From assembly GCF_000218485.1 (NCBI RefSeq), contig NZ_AFPB01000137.1, positions 1-37,475 on the forward strand: a DNA stretch of 37,475 nt, given 5' to 3'. Numbering within the stretch: the first letter of the stretch is position 1; each line of letters begins with the position of its first letter. Positions 18,090 through 26,231 of this stretch are shown piece by piece. Below the pieces are notes generated by a model. That model was not told the origin of the DNA. It saw only the letters and a list, made by a program, of their open reading frames with translations, and did no database searches. Origin of the DNA: Aquimarina agarivorans (GTDB lineage Bacteria; Bacteroidota; Bacteroidia; Flavobacteriales; Flavobacteriaceae). The position numbers and the translations under genes are program-made.

Positions 18090-19238
18090 ATGTTTGAGTT
18101 TTTAAGGCCAGTATCGTCTGAATTGTTGAATTATGCAACTGGTTTGCCTGAGCATACATTGGGCAGGCAGCTAAATTTTTATTCTGCAGAAACAGTACCA
18201 GAGTTAAAAGAAGGTGGCTTAGTGTTATTTTCGGTAATTGAGAATAGAAACAATCCCAATGGATTGTTAGAAAAATTGAATTTTGATGGTATCAGAAAAC
18301 AATTTTACCGTTTAGCTAAAGGAAATTGGGATGTGGAAATTTATGATGTGGGCAATATTTTGACTGGTGAAACGGTGAATGACACTTATTTTGCTGTTAA
18401 AGAGTTGACCAAAGCGCTACATAAAAATAAATGCATGCCTATTATGTTGGGGGGGAGTCAGGATTTGATGTATGGTCAGTACCGCGCCTATGATCCTGAA
18501 GCAGGAATGGTGAATATTGTTAATGTAGATGCCTGTTTTGACCTAGGAAATGTGGATGAACCCATATCAAATCAATCATACCTAGGTAAAATTGTAGTAG
18601 ACCAACCTTATAACTTATTTAACTACACAAATCTTGGATATCAGTCTTATTATGTCGCTCCTGAGGAGTTAGATTTGTTAAATCGAATGTTTTTTGATGG
18701 CTTTAGATTGGGTGAAATTGCTGGTAATTTGAAGGCTGCAGAGCCTATTATGAGAGACGCAAATATCGTTGGAATAGACTGTAATTCAGTAAGTTCTGCC
18801 TATTATGGGGTAAATCCTAACGGGTTCACTGGTCGAGAAATTTGCGCACTTAGTCGATATGCAGGTATCAGTAATAAGGTGACAAGTTTTGGAATATACG
18901 AATATAATTCGGATATTTGCTATCCTTCTGGGGATCAACTAATAGCCCAGTTAGTTTGGTATTTCATAGAAGGGGTTAGTGCGCGGTGGAATGAAAGTGG
19001 TGTGGTTGAAACGATGGATGTAATTCATTATCAAGTCCCTGTAAATGAAGAAGTAGTGTCGTTTTATAAGAGCAGAATAACCGAAAGATGGTGGATGGAA
19101 ATAACATATTCTAGTAGATTGAATAATAATTTAATTTCTAATGCGTTATTACCTTGCACATACGAAGATTATATTGAAGCTTGTGACCAAATATTACCTG
19201 AAAGATGGTATAATGCGAAAATGAAGTTTGAAATGTAG
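18090..19238 (+). CDS. Arginase/formimidoylglutamase-fold protein with degenerate metal site
   Basis: This 382-residue protein has the ureohydrolase fold pattern, but the two-manganese site is eroded. The usual GGDHS appears as GGSQD (121-125), DAHxD as DACFD (147-151), and the DxDxxDP strand as GIDCNSV (228-234). At least three histidine or aspartate ligands are therefore missing. Annotation pipelines usually call it formimidoylglutamase, but hydrolase activity is doubtful. It sits between topA and gldK, a neighbourhood that I recall as conserved in gliding flavobacteria, which suggests a structural or regulatory role tied to one of them. No signal peptide is visible. Confidence 0.85.
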   Translation: MFEFLRPVSSELLNYATGLPEHTLGRQLNFYSAETVPELKEGGLVLFSVIENRNNPNGLLEKLNFDGIRKQFYRLAKGNWDVEIYDVGNILTGETVNDTYFAVKELTKALHKNKCMPIMLGGSQDLMYGQYRAYDPEAGMVNIVNVDACFDLGNVDEPISNQSYLGKIVVDQPYNLFNYTNLGYQSYYVAPEELDLLNRMFFDGFRLGEIAGNLKAAEPIMRDANIVGIDCNSVSSAYYGVNPNGFTGREICALSRYAGISNKVTSFGIYEYNSDICYPSGDQLIAQLVWYFIEGVSARWNESGVVETMDVIHYQVPVNEEVVSFYKSRITERWWMEITYSSRLNNNLISNALLPCTYEDYIEACDQILPERWYNAKMKFEM

Positions 19239-19342
19239 TTTTGTCGAACAATAGATATTTTTTTAAGTATTTAATTGTTTTTTAAAAATTAATAAATAGG
19301 TTTACTACCTTGAATTTAAAAGATCTTAACCTAAAATAAGTT

Positions 19343-20722
19343 ATGAAGAAACTATTAATGTTTGCTGCTGCCCTAGCAGCCTTGATTAGTTGTACTCCTA
19401 AAAGTAATGGTCAGTTGACTGGTGTGAAGGGGAAAGCTTGGCATCCTGAAAAGCCATATGGTATGACTTTAATCCCTGGTGGTGCGTTCATTATGGGTAA
19501 ATCCGATGATGATAAAGCAGGTCTATTAAATGCTCCTCCTAAAACAGTTACTGTGCGTTCTTTCTACATGGATGAGACGGAAATTACAAATTCAGAATAC
19601 AGACAATTTACTGAGTGGGTTAAAGATTCAGTTGTTAGGACTCAATTGGCAATTACAGCTGACGAAGTTGGTCAAACAGGTTCTGATGAAGACGGTATCG
19701 GTCAGTTTGCATTCAGAAACACAGAGGATGAAGAAGAGTTGTCAGTATACGAAAAGTATGTAAGAGATAACTACGAAGGTCTAGGTGAAACCGGATATGA
19801 AGGAAAAGCCCTTAATAAAGATGTGGATCTTATTGAAGACTTAAATGAATATCCTGATGAATACTACGCTGAGGTAATGGATAGTCTGTATATTCGTGCG
19901 GAAGAATCTCATAATGGCGTGCGTACTTTTAAAACTGAAAAGTTGGTGTACGACTATAAGTGGTATGATATAGAAGCGATGGCTAGAAGCCGAAGTAAAG
20001 ATTCGAAAAAATTCTTAAAGCGTGAAGCTTTAAAGATATATCCAGATACTACAGTATGGATTAGAGATTTTAGTTATTCTTACAATGAACCAATGCACGA
20101 TATGTATTTTACGCACACATCTTACGATGATTATCCAGTGGTTGGTGTGACTTGGAAACAAGCAAAAGCTTTTTGTGATTGGAGAACAAAAAATCATAAT
20201 GATGCTTTAAGAAAAAAGAAAAATAAAGACCAAGTATCTCGTTACCGTCTACCTACGGAAGCAGAGTGGGAATACGCTGCAAGAGGAGGTTTGGAATCAG
20301 GAACATTCCCATGGGGTGGACCTTACGCTAAAAATGATAGAGGGTGTTTCTTAGCTAACTTTAAGCCTATGCGTGGAGATTATGCAGCTGATCAAGCATT
20401 ATATACTGTTGAAGCGAATTCATACGATCCTAATGATTACGGTTTGTACAATATGGCAGGTAACGTATCAGAATGGGTAGGTTCAACATATGATCCAGCA
20501 TCTTATGAGTATACATCATCTATGAACCCGAATTCAAGCGACGATGAAAATAAGCGAAAAGTGGTTCGTGGAGGTTCTTGGAAAGATGTTGCTTATTTCT
20601 TGCAAGTAAGTACACGTGATTACGAGTATGCAGATTCTGCACGTAGTTATATAGGTTTCCGAGCTGTTCAGGACTATATGGGAACAGACGTAACAGGAAA
20701 CACTAAAACGACAGGTAAATAA
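19343..20722 (+). CDS. gldK: GldK, gliding motility / type IX secretion lipoprotein
   Basis: This 459-residue lipoprotein has a leader ending in LISC with Cys17 lipidated. It has a formylglycine-generating-enzyme-like (sulfatase-modifying factor) domain: IPGGAFIMG near the N-terminus and YRLPTEAEWEYAARGG and VVRGGSWKD near the C-terminus. In the type IX secretion system GldK forms an outer-membrane-associated periplasmic ring with GldN; it is not thought to be an enzyme. A long charged insert lies around residues 95-240. It is the first gene of gldKLMN, with 104 bases of AT-rich sequence before it. Confidence 0.96.
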   Translation: MKKLLMFAAALAALISCTPKSNGQLTGVKGKAWHPEKPYGMTLIPGGAFIMGKSDDDKAGLLNAPPKTVTVRSFYMDETEITNSEYRQFTEWVKDSVVRTQLAITADEVGQTGSDEDGIGQFAFRNTEDEEELSVYEKYVRDNYEGLGETGYEGKALNKDVDLIEDLNEYPDEYYAEVMDSLYIRAEESHNGVRTFKTEKLVYDYKWYDIEAMARSRSKDSKKFLKREALKIYPDTTVWIRDFSYSYNEPMHDMYFTHTSYDDYPVVGVTWKQAKAFCDWRTKNHNDALRKKKNKDQVSRYRLPTEAEWEYAARGGLESGTFPWGGPYAKNDRGCFLANFKPMRGDYAADQALYTVEANSYDPNDYGLYNMAGNVSEWVGSTYDPASYEYTSSMNPNSSDDENKRKVVRGGSWKDVAYFLQVSTRDYEYADSARSYIGFRAVQDYMGTDVTGNTKTTGK

Positions 20723-20779
20723 ATTAAATTGCCCCAAATATTATCCAATTAAACTTAAAAACTTAAACTAAAATTTATT

Positions 20780-21415
20780 ATGGCACAGTCAAAAGGAAGT
20801 AAAAAAGTAATGAACATGGTATACGGTCTCGGTGCGGCCGTTGTAATCATCGGAGCATTATTTAAAATAATGCATTGGCCTTTCGGTAATGAAATGCTTA
20901 TTATTGGTCTGATTACAGAAGCATTAGTATTTGTAGTATCTGCATTTGAACCAGTAGATGATGAATTAGATTGGTCTTTAGTATATCCTGAATTAGCAGG
21001 AGGTCAGTCTACCAAAGGAAAGAAAAAAGAAGAAGTTTTAGATCAACAAGGAATGTTGTCTCAAAAATTAGATGCTATGCTTAAAGAAGCGCGTATCGAT
21101 GGAAGTTTAATGGAAAGCTTAGGTCAAAGTATCAGAAACTTTGAAGGAGCAGCAAAAGGAATTAGTCCGACGGTTGATAGCATAGCTTCTCAAAAGAAAT
21201 ATAGCGAAGAAATGTCAGTAGCAGCTACTCAAATGGAATCCTTGAATAACTTATATAAAATACAGTTAGAGTCTTCTCAAAAGCAAGCTGATGCTAATCA
21301 AGCTATCGCTAATAATGCGGCTAAGTTAAAGGATCAAATGGAAAGCTTAACTTCAAACTTATCTTCATTAAATGGAGTGTATGGAGGAATGTTAACTGCT
21401 ATGAATAGAAGCTAA
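20780..21415 (+). CDS. gldL: GldL, type IX secretion motor subunit
   Basis: This 211-residue inner-membrane protein has two N-terminal membrane helices (about 14-33 and 38-56), including the conserved MHWPFGNEMLIIG turn, and then a long cytoplasmic, coiled-coil-prone region. GldL pentamers with a GldM dimer form the proton-driven motor that powers type IX secretion and gliding. The gene follows gldK after 57 bases and precedes gldM by 45. Confidence 0.96.
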   Translation: MAQSKGSKKVMNMVYGLGAAVVIIGALFKIMHWPFGNEMLIIGLITEALVFVVSAFEPVDDELDWSLVYPELAGGQSTKGKKKEEVLDQQGMLSQKLDAMLKEARIDGSLMESLGQSIRNFEGAAKGISPTVDSIASQKKYSEEMSVAATQMESLNNLYKIQLESSQKQADANQAIANNAAKLKDQMESLTSNLSSLNGVYGGMLTAMNRS

Positions 21416-21460
21416 TTAGTTTTTAAAACTATAATTAATAACCTTAAAAACTAATTAAAA

Positions 21461-23020
21461 ATGGCAGGAGGAAAATTGTCCGCTAGACAGAAGATGATTA
21501 ACCTGATGTATTTAGTATTCATCGCAATGATGGCGCTAAATATGTCGAAAGAAGTATTATCGGCATTCGGGTTAATGAACGAAAAATTAGAAAAATCAAA
21601 CGTAAGAGCTTCAGAAAGAAATGAAGCGTTTATGGAGGATTTACAAGCTAAAGTTGAAGAGCAGCCAGAAAAATATAAGCCTGAACTTGAAAAAACTAAG
21701 CGTATTGCTAAGTTATCTGATGACTTAATTAAGTACTTAGAAGAAACAAAGGATGTTATATTAGCAGGTATGACTGATGAACAAAAGGTGGATTACCAAA
21801 CAATGGATAAATCAGCACCTTTAGATGAGCACTTTTTTGCAGGTGGTCAAATAACATCGGAAGGTAAAGAATTTGTTGAGAAAATTGACGCTTACCGCAA
21901 TGGTATCAACGCTGAATTAAAAGGTGGTACTACAGATTTTACTGAAATAATCAAGTCAGTTAATGCTGATTTTTCAACTGAACCAGTTGAAAACAGAGAC
22001 GGGTTAAAAGTAGATTGGTTACGTTACAATTACGAAGGTTTTCCAATGGTAGCTTCTTTAACGAAGTTGACACAAATGGAAAATGATGTTAAGAAAGATG
22101 AATCTGAAATTTTATCTGCTATTTTAGGAGGTAAATTAAAGAGTGAAGTTTCTTTATCAAACTTTGAAGCAATTGTAGTTGCTGATAAAACAGCTTATTT
22201 TTCTGGAGAAAAATTTACAGGTAAAATCGTATTAGGAAAGAAGGATAAAACGTTAAAAGCACATAAAGTAACTGTAAATGGTAAAGAGCTTTCTCCTGAA
22301 TCAATGCAGGAAGGTCAAACTATTTTAGAGTTTCCAGCAGGTAACGTGGGAGAACAAACTATTGAAGGAGAGTTTCAATTTAAAGAAGGAGATTCTATCA
22401 TCCCAATTCCAATTAAAAGTTCTTACTCAGTAATACCATTACCAAATTCAGCGGTTATTTCTGCTGATAAAATGAATGTGGTGTATCGTGGGGTGACTAA
22501 CCCGATGACAATATCAATTCCTGGTGTCGCTTCTGTTAGCGCAAAGGCTCCAGGGTTGAAATCTGGTAAGGGAGCAGGTAAATATTCAATGAATGTTACT
22601 AACGTAAAAAAGCGTGAAGTTAAAATTGTAGTGAGCGGTAAATTACCAAATGGTAAAGTAGTAAGCGATAGTAAAACATTCCGTATTAAAGATATTCCAA
22701 GACCAGTTGGAACGGTGCGTGGCGAAGATGGCTCAATAAAAATGACCAAAAGTTCATTAGCTGTATCAACTATTGGAGCTATTTTGCCTGATTTTGATTT
22801 TAATTTGAAATTAAAAGTAACAGGTTTTAAAATTAAAGTGCCAGGACAACCTACATCAAGAGTTTCTGGAAATAAATTAAATAGTGCTGCTCGTGCTGCG
22901 TTAAAAAGAGCTAAGCGTGGTGAGTCAGTTCAAATATTTGATATTAATGCTAAGTTAGCTTCAGGAAGCTCATACCGTGTTAAAAAGGTATCTCCTGTAA
23001 TTGTTGAGTTAACAAACTAA
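21461..23020 (+). CDS. gldM: GldM, type IX secretion motor/shaft protein
   Basis: This 519-residue protein has a single N-terminal membrane helix (about 13-33, MINLMYLVFIAMMALNMS), which inserts in the GldL ring, followed by a large periplasmic part made of successive domains. The C-terminal half is beta-rich, as known for GldM, and reaches the GldK/GldN ring. It transmits motor rotation across the periplasm. Length is usual for the family. The next gene, gldN, starts 20 bases downstream. Confidence 0.97.
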   Translation: MAGGKLSARQKMINLMYLVFIAMMALNMSKEVLSAFGLMNEKLEKSNVRASERNEAFMEDLQAKVEEQPEKYKPELEKTKRIAKLSDDLIKYLEETKDVILAGMTDEQKVDYQTMDKSAPLDEHFFAGGQITSEGKEFVEKIDAYRNGINAELKGGTTDFTEIIKSVNADFSTEPVENRDGLKVDWLRYNYEGFPMVASLTKLTQMENDVKKDESEILSAILGGKLKSEVSLSNFEAIVVADKTAYFSGEKFTGKIVLGKKDKTLKAHKVTVNGKELSPESMQEGQTILEFPAGNVGEQTIEGEFQFKEGDSIIPIPIKSSYSVIPLPNSAVISADKMNVVYRGVTNPMTISIPGVASVSAKAPGLKSGKGAGKYSMNVTNVKKREVKIVVSGKLPNGKVVSDSKTFRIKDIPRPVGTVRGEDGSIKMTKSSLAVSTIGAILPDFDFNLKLKVTGFKIKVPGQPTSRVSGNKLNSAARAALKRAKRGESVQIFDINAKLASGSSYRVKKVSPVIVELTN

Positions 23021-23040
23021 TATAATTAATTATCGTAATT

Positions 23041-23931
23041 ATGAATTTGAGAAATTTTATAGCTTTAACCTTTAGTATTGTTGTTTCGGCCTCTGTAATG
23101 GGTCAAGCAAACGCGCTAAATTCTCAAAACCCTGAGGACATAGGAGTAAAAACCGCTCAGCAGATTGAGAATGATAACGATAATCCATTAGAGTATGGAT
23201 ACGTAGATGACAGAGATGTACTTTGGGCTAAAACCACTTGGGAAATTATTGATCTTGATGAAAGAGTTAATTTTCCATTGTATTATCCAATTGATACTGT
23301 AAATATTGGTTCTGATAGAAGATCATTATTTGACGTATTATTGAGTAGTATCAAAAATGGTAAATTAGAGCATGTATATTCAGATTCATATTTTACTGAA
23401 AAAAGAACACTCGAAGATTTGAGTGCTACCATTAAAAAAGTAGATACCACTGATTTAGGTATTGAACAATTGAATGCAGGTGAGAATGTTTCTCAGGAAT
23501 TTATTGAAGTAAGAGACTTAACTGCTCAAGATATTGCTGAATATCATGTAAAAGGATTATGGTACTTTGATAAAAGGCAAGGAGAATTAAAATACCGTTT
23601 GTTAGGTATAGCACCAGTAGCACCCGATGTTAACTTTATAGATGACGAAGAGCCAGATTTAGTGCCTTTATTTTGGGTGTTTTATCCTCAGGTAAGAGAG
23701 ATTTTGCATAATGCAAAAGCATTTAATCGCAAGAATACTTATATGCCTATTTCATTTGATCATTTGTTAAATTCGCGAAGGTTTAGTAGTGTGATTTACA
23801 AAGAAGATAATGAACAAGGTGACCGTAAAGTAGAGGACTACATCAATGACAATGCTTTATTGCAGTTGTTAGAAAGCCAAAGAATCAAAGAAAGTATTCG
23901 AGATTTTGAACAAGATATGTGGAATTACTAG
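23041..23931 (+). CDS. gldN: GldN, gliding motility / type IX secretion protein
   Basis: This 296-residue periplasmic protein has a signal peptide of about 20 residues (cleavage probably after SVMGQ or nearby). Family segments include DDRDVLWAKTTWEIIDLDER, LWYFDKRQGELKYRLLGIAP and LFWVFYPQVREIL. GldN partners with GldK in the periplasmic ring of the type IX system. It is the last gene of gldKLMN and is followed 27 bases later by a strong terminator. Confidence 0.96.
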   Translation: MNLRNFIALTFSIVVSASVMGQANALNSQNPEDIGVKTAQQIENDNDNPLEYGYVDDRDVLWAKTTWEIIDLDERVNFPLYYPIDTVNIGSDRRSLFDVLLSSIKNGKLEHVYSDSYFTEKRTLEDLSATIKKVDTTDLGIEQLNAGENVSQEFIEVRDLTAQDIAEYHVKGLWYFDKRQGELKYRLLGIAPVAPDVNFIDDEEPDLVPLFWVFYPQVREILHNAKAFNRKNTYMPISFDHLLNSRRFSSVIYKEDNEQGDRKVEDYINDNALLQLLESQRIKESIRDFEQDMWNY

Positions 23932-23958
23932 TGTTATTAGTATTTTATATAATTATGA

Positions 23959-23991
23959 AAATGCCTTTGGAATTCCAAAGGCATTTTTTTT
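23959..23991 (+). terminator. Terminator of the gldKLMN operon
   Basis: A perfect 12-base stem (AAATGCCTTTGG at 23959-23970 and its complement at 23975-23986) with an AATT loop is followed by a run of T residues. Confidence 0.92.
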
Positions 23992-24409
23992 GGTTTAATT
24001 TTTTTGTTGAGAGTTTTTTGCGGGGAGTTGTCCGTTGTGAGTTGTTGAATTGTGTTTGCTTCTCTGCAAATCTGATAGTGTCTCAAGGATGAAGTCAGTT
24101 TTGAGTTACCAACTCAATTAAAGGTGAATTTTCTTTATTGGTCTCAGGTTTATTTAAAACTATGCATTTTTAAAGCATTTCGCTTTTAGCTTTTAAAAAT
24201 ATTACAAGAGCTATTGGCAATTAGTAATTAGCTGTTGGCTTTAAAATACTGCTAATAGCCAAAGGCTAATAGCTAATTGCAAAAAACGGATGTTTAAAAA
24301 GTAATGACTTTTAGTCCATACTGGTTCATTTTGTCTTTTTCTATAGTAAGTGTTTTATATTAAAAATGTGTATTCTAAAACTTAGTTTATAAGCTGACAA
24401 TAATTAAAG
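23992..24409. other. Gene-free stretch between gldN and the FAD oxidoreductase
   Basis: I see no gene in these ~420 bases. The stretch holds a TAGC-rich imperfect hairpin (24209-24280) and, at its right end, the promoter of the next gene. Confidence 0.6.
24209..24280. repeat. TAGC-rich imperfect hairpin repeat
   Basis: Bases 24217-24240 pair with 24257-24280 at 20 of 24 positions (GCAATTAG, TTAGC and TTGGCT blocks shared). The words resemble the repeats in the groES-groEL spacer at 10217-10322, suggesting a dispersed family. There is no T-run, so it is not a standard terminator. Confidence 0.6.
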
Positions 24410-24417
24410 TAACTTTG
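24410..24417 (+). promoter_or_regulatory. -7 box just before the FAD oxidoreductase start
   Basis: TAACTTTG matches TAnnTTTG and ends five bases before the ATG at 24423. Transcription would then begin at or very near the start codon, giving a leaderless or nearly leaderless mRNA. No clear -33 TTG is at the right distance. Confidence 0.45.
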
Positions 24418-24422
24418 TTAGT

Positions 24423-25475
24423 ATGATAGATTATATTATAGTTGGTTTTGGTTTAGGTGGAAGTGTGCTTGCATCGCATTTAGAGGGCGAAGGGAAGTCT
24501 GTTTATATCATTGATGGATCCGATAAAAAAGCGTCAGTAGTAGCTGCTGGTTTGTTTAATCCGATTGTACTAAAACGCTATACAATGTCATGGAATGGGC
24601 ATGCGCAATTGCAATATGCCAAGTTGTTTTATGAAAATTTGGGATGCAATTTAAAAACTTCTATAGTTGAAGAATTTCCAGTATATAGAAGATTTCACTC
24701 TGCGGAAGAGCAAAACAATTGGTTTGAAAAAATTGACCAACCTGAACTTAGTACTTATTTATCTCCGTATTTAGTTGAACAGCCTACTAAAGCAATAGTT
24801 GCGCCCTTCAAATATGGACAAGTCATGAAAACTGGCCGTATTTTAATACAAAAAATGTTAGATGCCTACACAAAACAGTTAGTAAACAAAGCAGCTTTCA
24901 AAAATGAGGATTTTGATTATGATTTGTTGGAGATAAAAAAAAACTACGTGCAATACAAAGGGGTTAAAGCAAAAAGAATAGTTTTTTGCGAAGGGTATGG
25001 AATTAAGAAAAATCCTTTTTTTAATCACTTATTACTCGTAGGTAATAAAGGTACCTATTTGATCATCGAGTGCAAGGATTTACAGCTTAAGGCAGCTGTC
25101 AAGTCGCATTTTTTTATAGTGCCTTTAGGGAATAACAGGTATAAGTTTGGGGCAACGTACGAACAACAAATCAAAGGGGGGAATTATGATCTTGCTGCTA
25201 AAGCTCATTTGATTTCATGTTTAGATGATTTAATTACGGTTCCTTATAAAATCATAGATCAGGTAACAGCAGTTCGCCCAACGGTAAAGGACAGGAGGCC
25301 CCTGGCAGGTTCGCATCACAAACATGAAAATGTATTTGTAATGAATGGTTTAGGCACCCGAGGTGTGATGATTGCACCAACAGTGGCAAAACAAATGGTA
25401 GATTTTATGGAATATAAAAAACCTTTGCCAAACGAAATAAATTGCAATCGTTATAAGTCCAAAGCTGATTATTAA
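24423..25475 (+). CDS. FAD-dependent oxidoreductase (DAO family)
   Basis: This 350-residue protein has an N-terminal dinucleotide-binding fold (YIIVGFGLGGSVLASHL, residues 4-20) followed by the acidic strand end YIID and the AAGLFNP turn. The C-terminal region has AVRPTVKDRRPLAGSH and the FAD-contacting NGLGTRGVMIAP. The layout is that of D-amino-acid-oxidase-like (glycine oxidase/MnmC C-terminal type) flavoenzymes. The substrate cannot be told. It is a single transcription unit between the gldKLMN terminator and a convergent DUF983 gene. Confidence 0.88.
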   Translation: MIDYIIVGFGLGGSVLASHLEGEGKSVYIIDGSDKKASVVAAGLFNPIVLKRYTMSWNGHAQLQYAKLFYENLGCNLKTSIVEEFPVYRRFHSAEEQNNWFEKIDQPELSTYLSPYLVEQPTKAIVAPFKYGQVMKTGRILIQKMLDAYTKQLVNKAAFKNEDFDYDLLEIKKNYVQYKGVKAKRIVFCEGYGIKKNPFFNHLLLVGNKGTYLIIECKDLQLKAAVKSHFFIVPLGNNRYKFGATYEQQIKGGNYDLAAKAHLISCLDDLITVPYKIIDQVTAVRPTVKDRRPLAGSHHKHENVFVMNGLGTRGVMIAPTVAKQMVDFMEYKKPLPNEINCNRYKSKADY

Positions 25476-25506
25476 GAGGCGGGTGTTTAAATTTAAGTTT
25501 GATGTA

Positions 25507-25588
25507 ATACCATTTACTGTTTGAATTTACCTTTAAGAGAAATGGTGGGTATAGGAAATATACAAATCAGAAAAAATAAGCATAGCAT
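25507..25588. repeat. Dispersed ~85-bp repeat, copy 2
   Basis: This 82-base block aligns with 8160-8246 in the same orientation. Both share the start ATACCATTT, a CTGTTTGAATTT core and the identical last stretch CAAATCAG through GCATAGCAT. It lies in the convergent spacer after the FAD oxidoreductase gene. Confidence 0.75.
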
Positions 25589-25707
25589 TAGCTACAGTAT
25601 TATTTCATTTTAAAATATCAAGAAAAAGTAATCATTTTGAATGGAAAATTGAATATCGTCTACGGTGCTAATATTTCTAAAAAAAGTATTTGTTTGGGAA
25701 ATACCAT

Positions 25708-26103
25708 CTAGTTGTTTCTCTTTTTGTCTTTGCTTTCATCATAACTCATAAATAAATTGATCCAGATATTTCGCGATAAGCGAAGTATGATTGGCAAACA
25801 AATCAAAATAGTACCTACAATTACAAAATAGCTTGTAAGTAAATTTAAATTAAAAAAGTAATGTGAAATTATAAATGCAGCCACACCAAATGCAACTCCC
25901 ACACCATAGCTTACATACATAGCGCCATAAAAAAATGAAGGTTCCATGCTGTACTTTGTATGGCAGTGATTACAACGCTCATTCATTCCTAAAACATTTT
26001 TTATGGCAAAAATTCGCGTATTTTTATACATGGATTCATTTTGGCAAACTGGACATGTACCAGTTAAAATACTATAAATTGAGGTGCCTTTCAAAAATTT
26101 CAT
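25708..26103 (-). CDS. DUF983 family membrane protein with zinc ribbon
   Basis: This 131-residue protein has a four-cysteine zinc ribbon at the N-terminus (CPVC at 17-20 and CNHC at 44-47). Two membrane helices follow (roughly 58-80 and 87-108), then a short basic tail. This is the DUF983 layout common in Bacteroidota and alphaproteobacteria. Its function is unknown. It is divergent from the ABC-F gene, with 128 bases between their starts. Confidence 0.88.
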   Translation of the reverse strand: MKFLKGTSIYSILTGTCPVCQNESMYKNTRIFAIKNVLGMNERCNHCHTKYSMEPSFFYGAMYVSYGVGVAFGVAAFIISHYFFNLNLLTSYFVIVGTILICLPIILRLSRNIWINLFMSYDESKDKKRNN

Positions 26104-26231
26104 TAGGGGATAGGTTTAAAAATTACTCTTTTGTTAATGATTTGTAAATAAAAACATATGGTTTTAACTATGGCGTTACTAAGCTTTTTTACTAATGTAA
26201 AAATAAGCATCTTTGCACAAATTTTTTAGCA

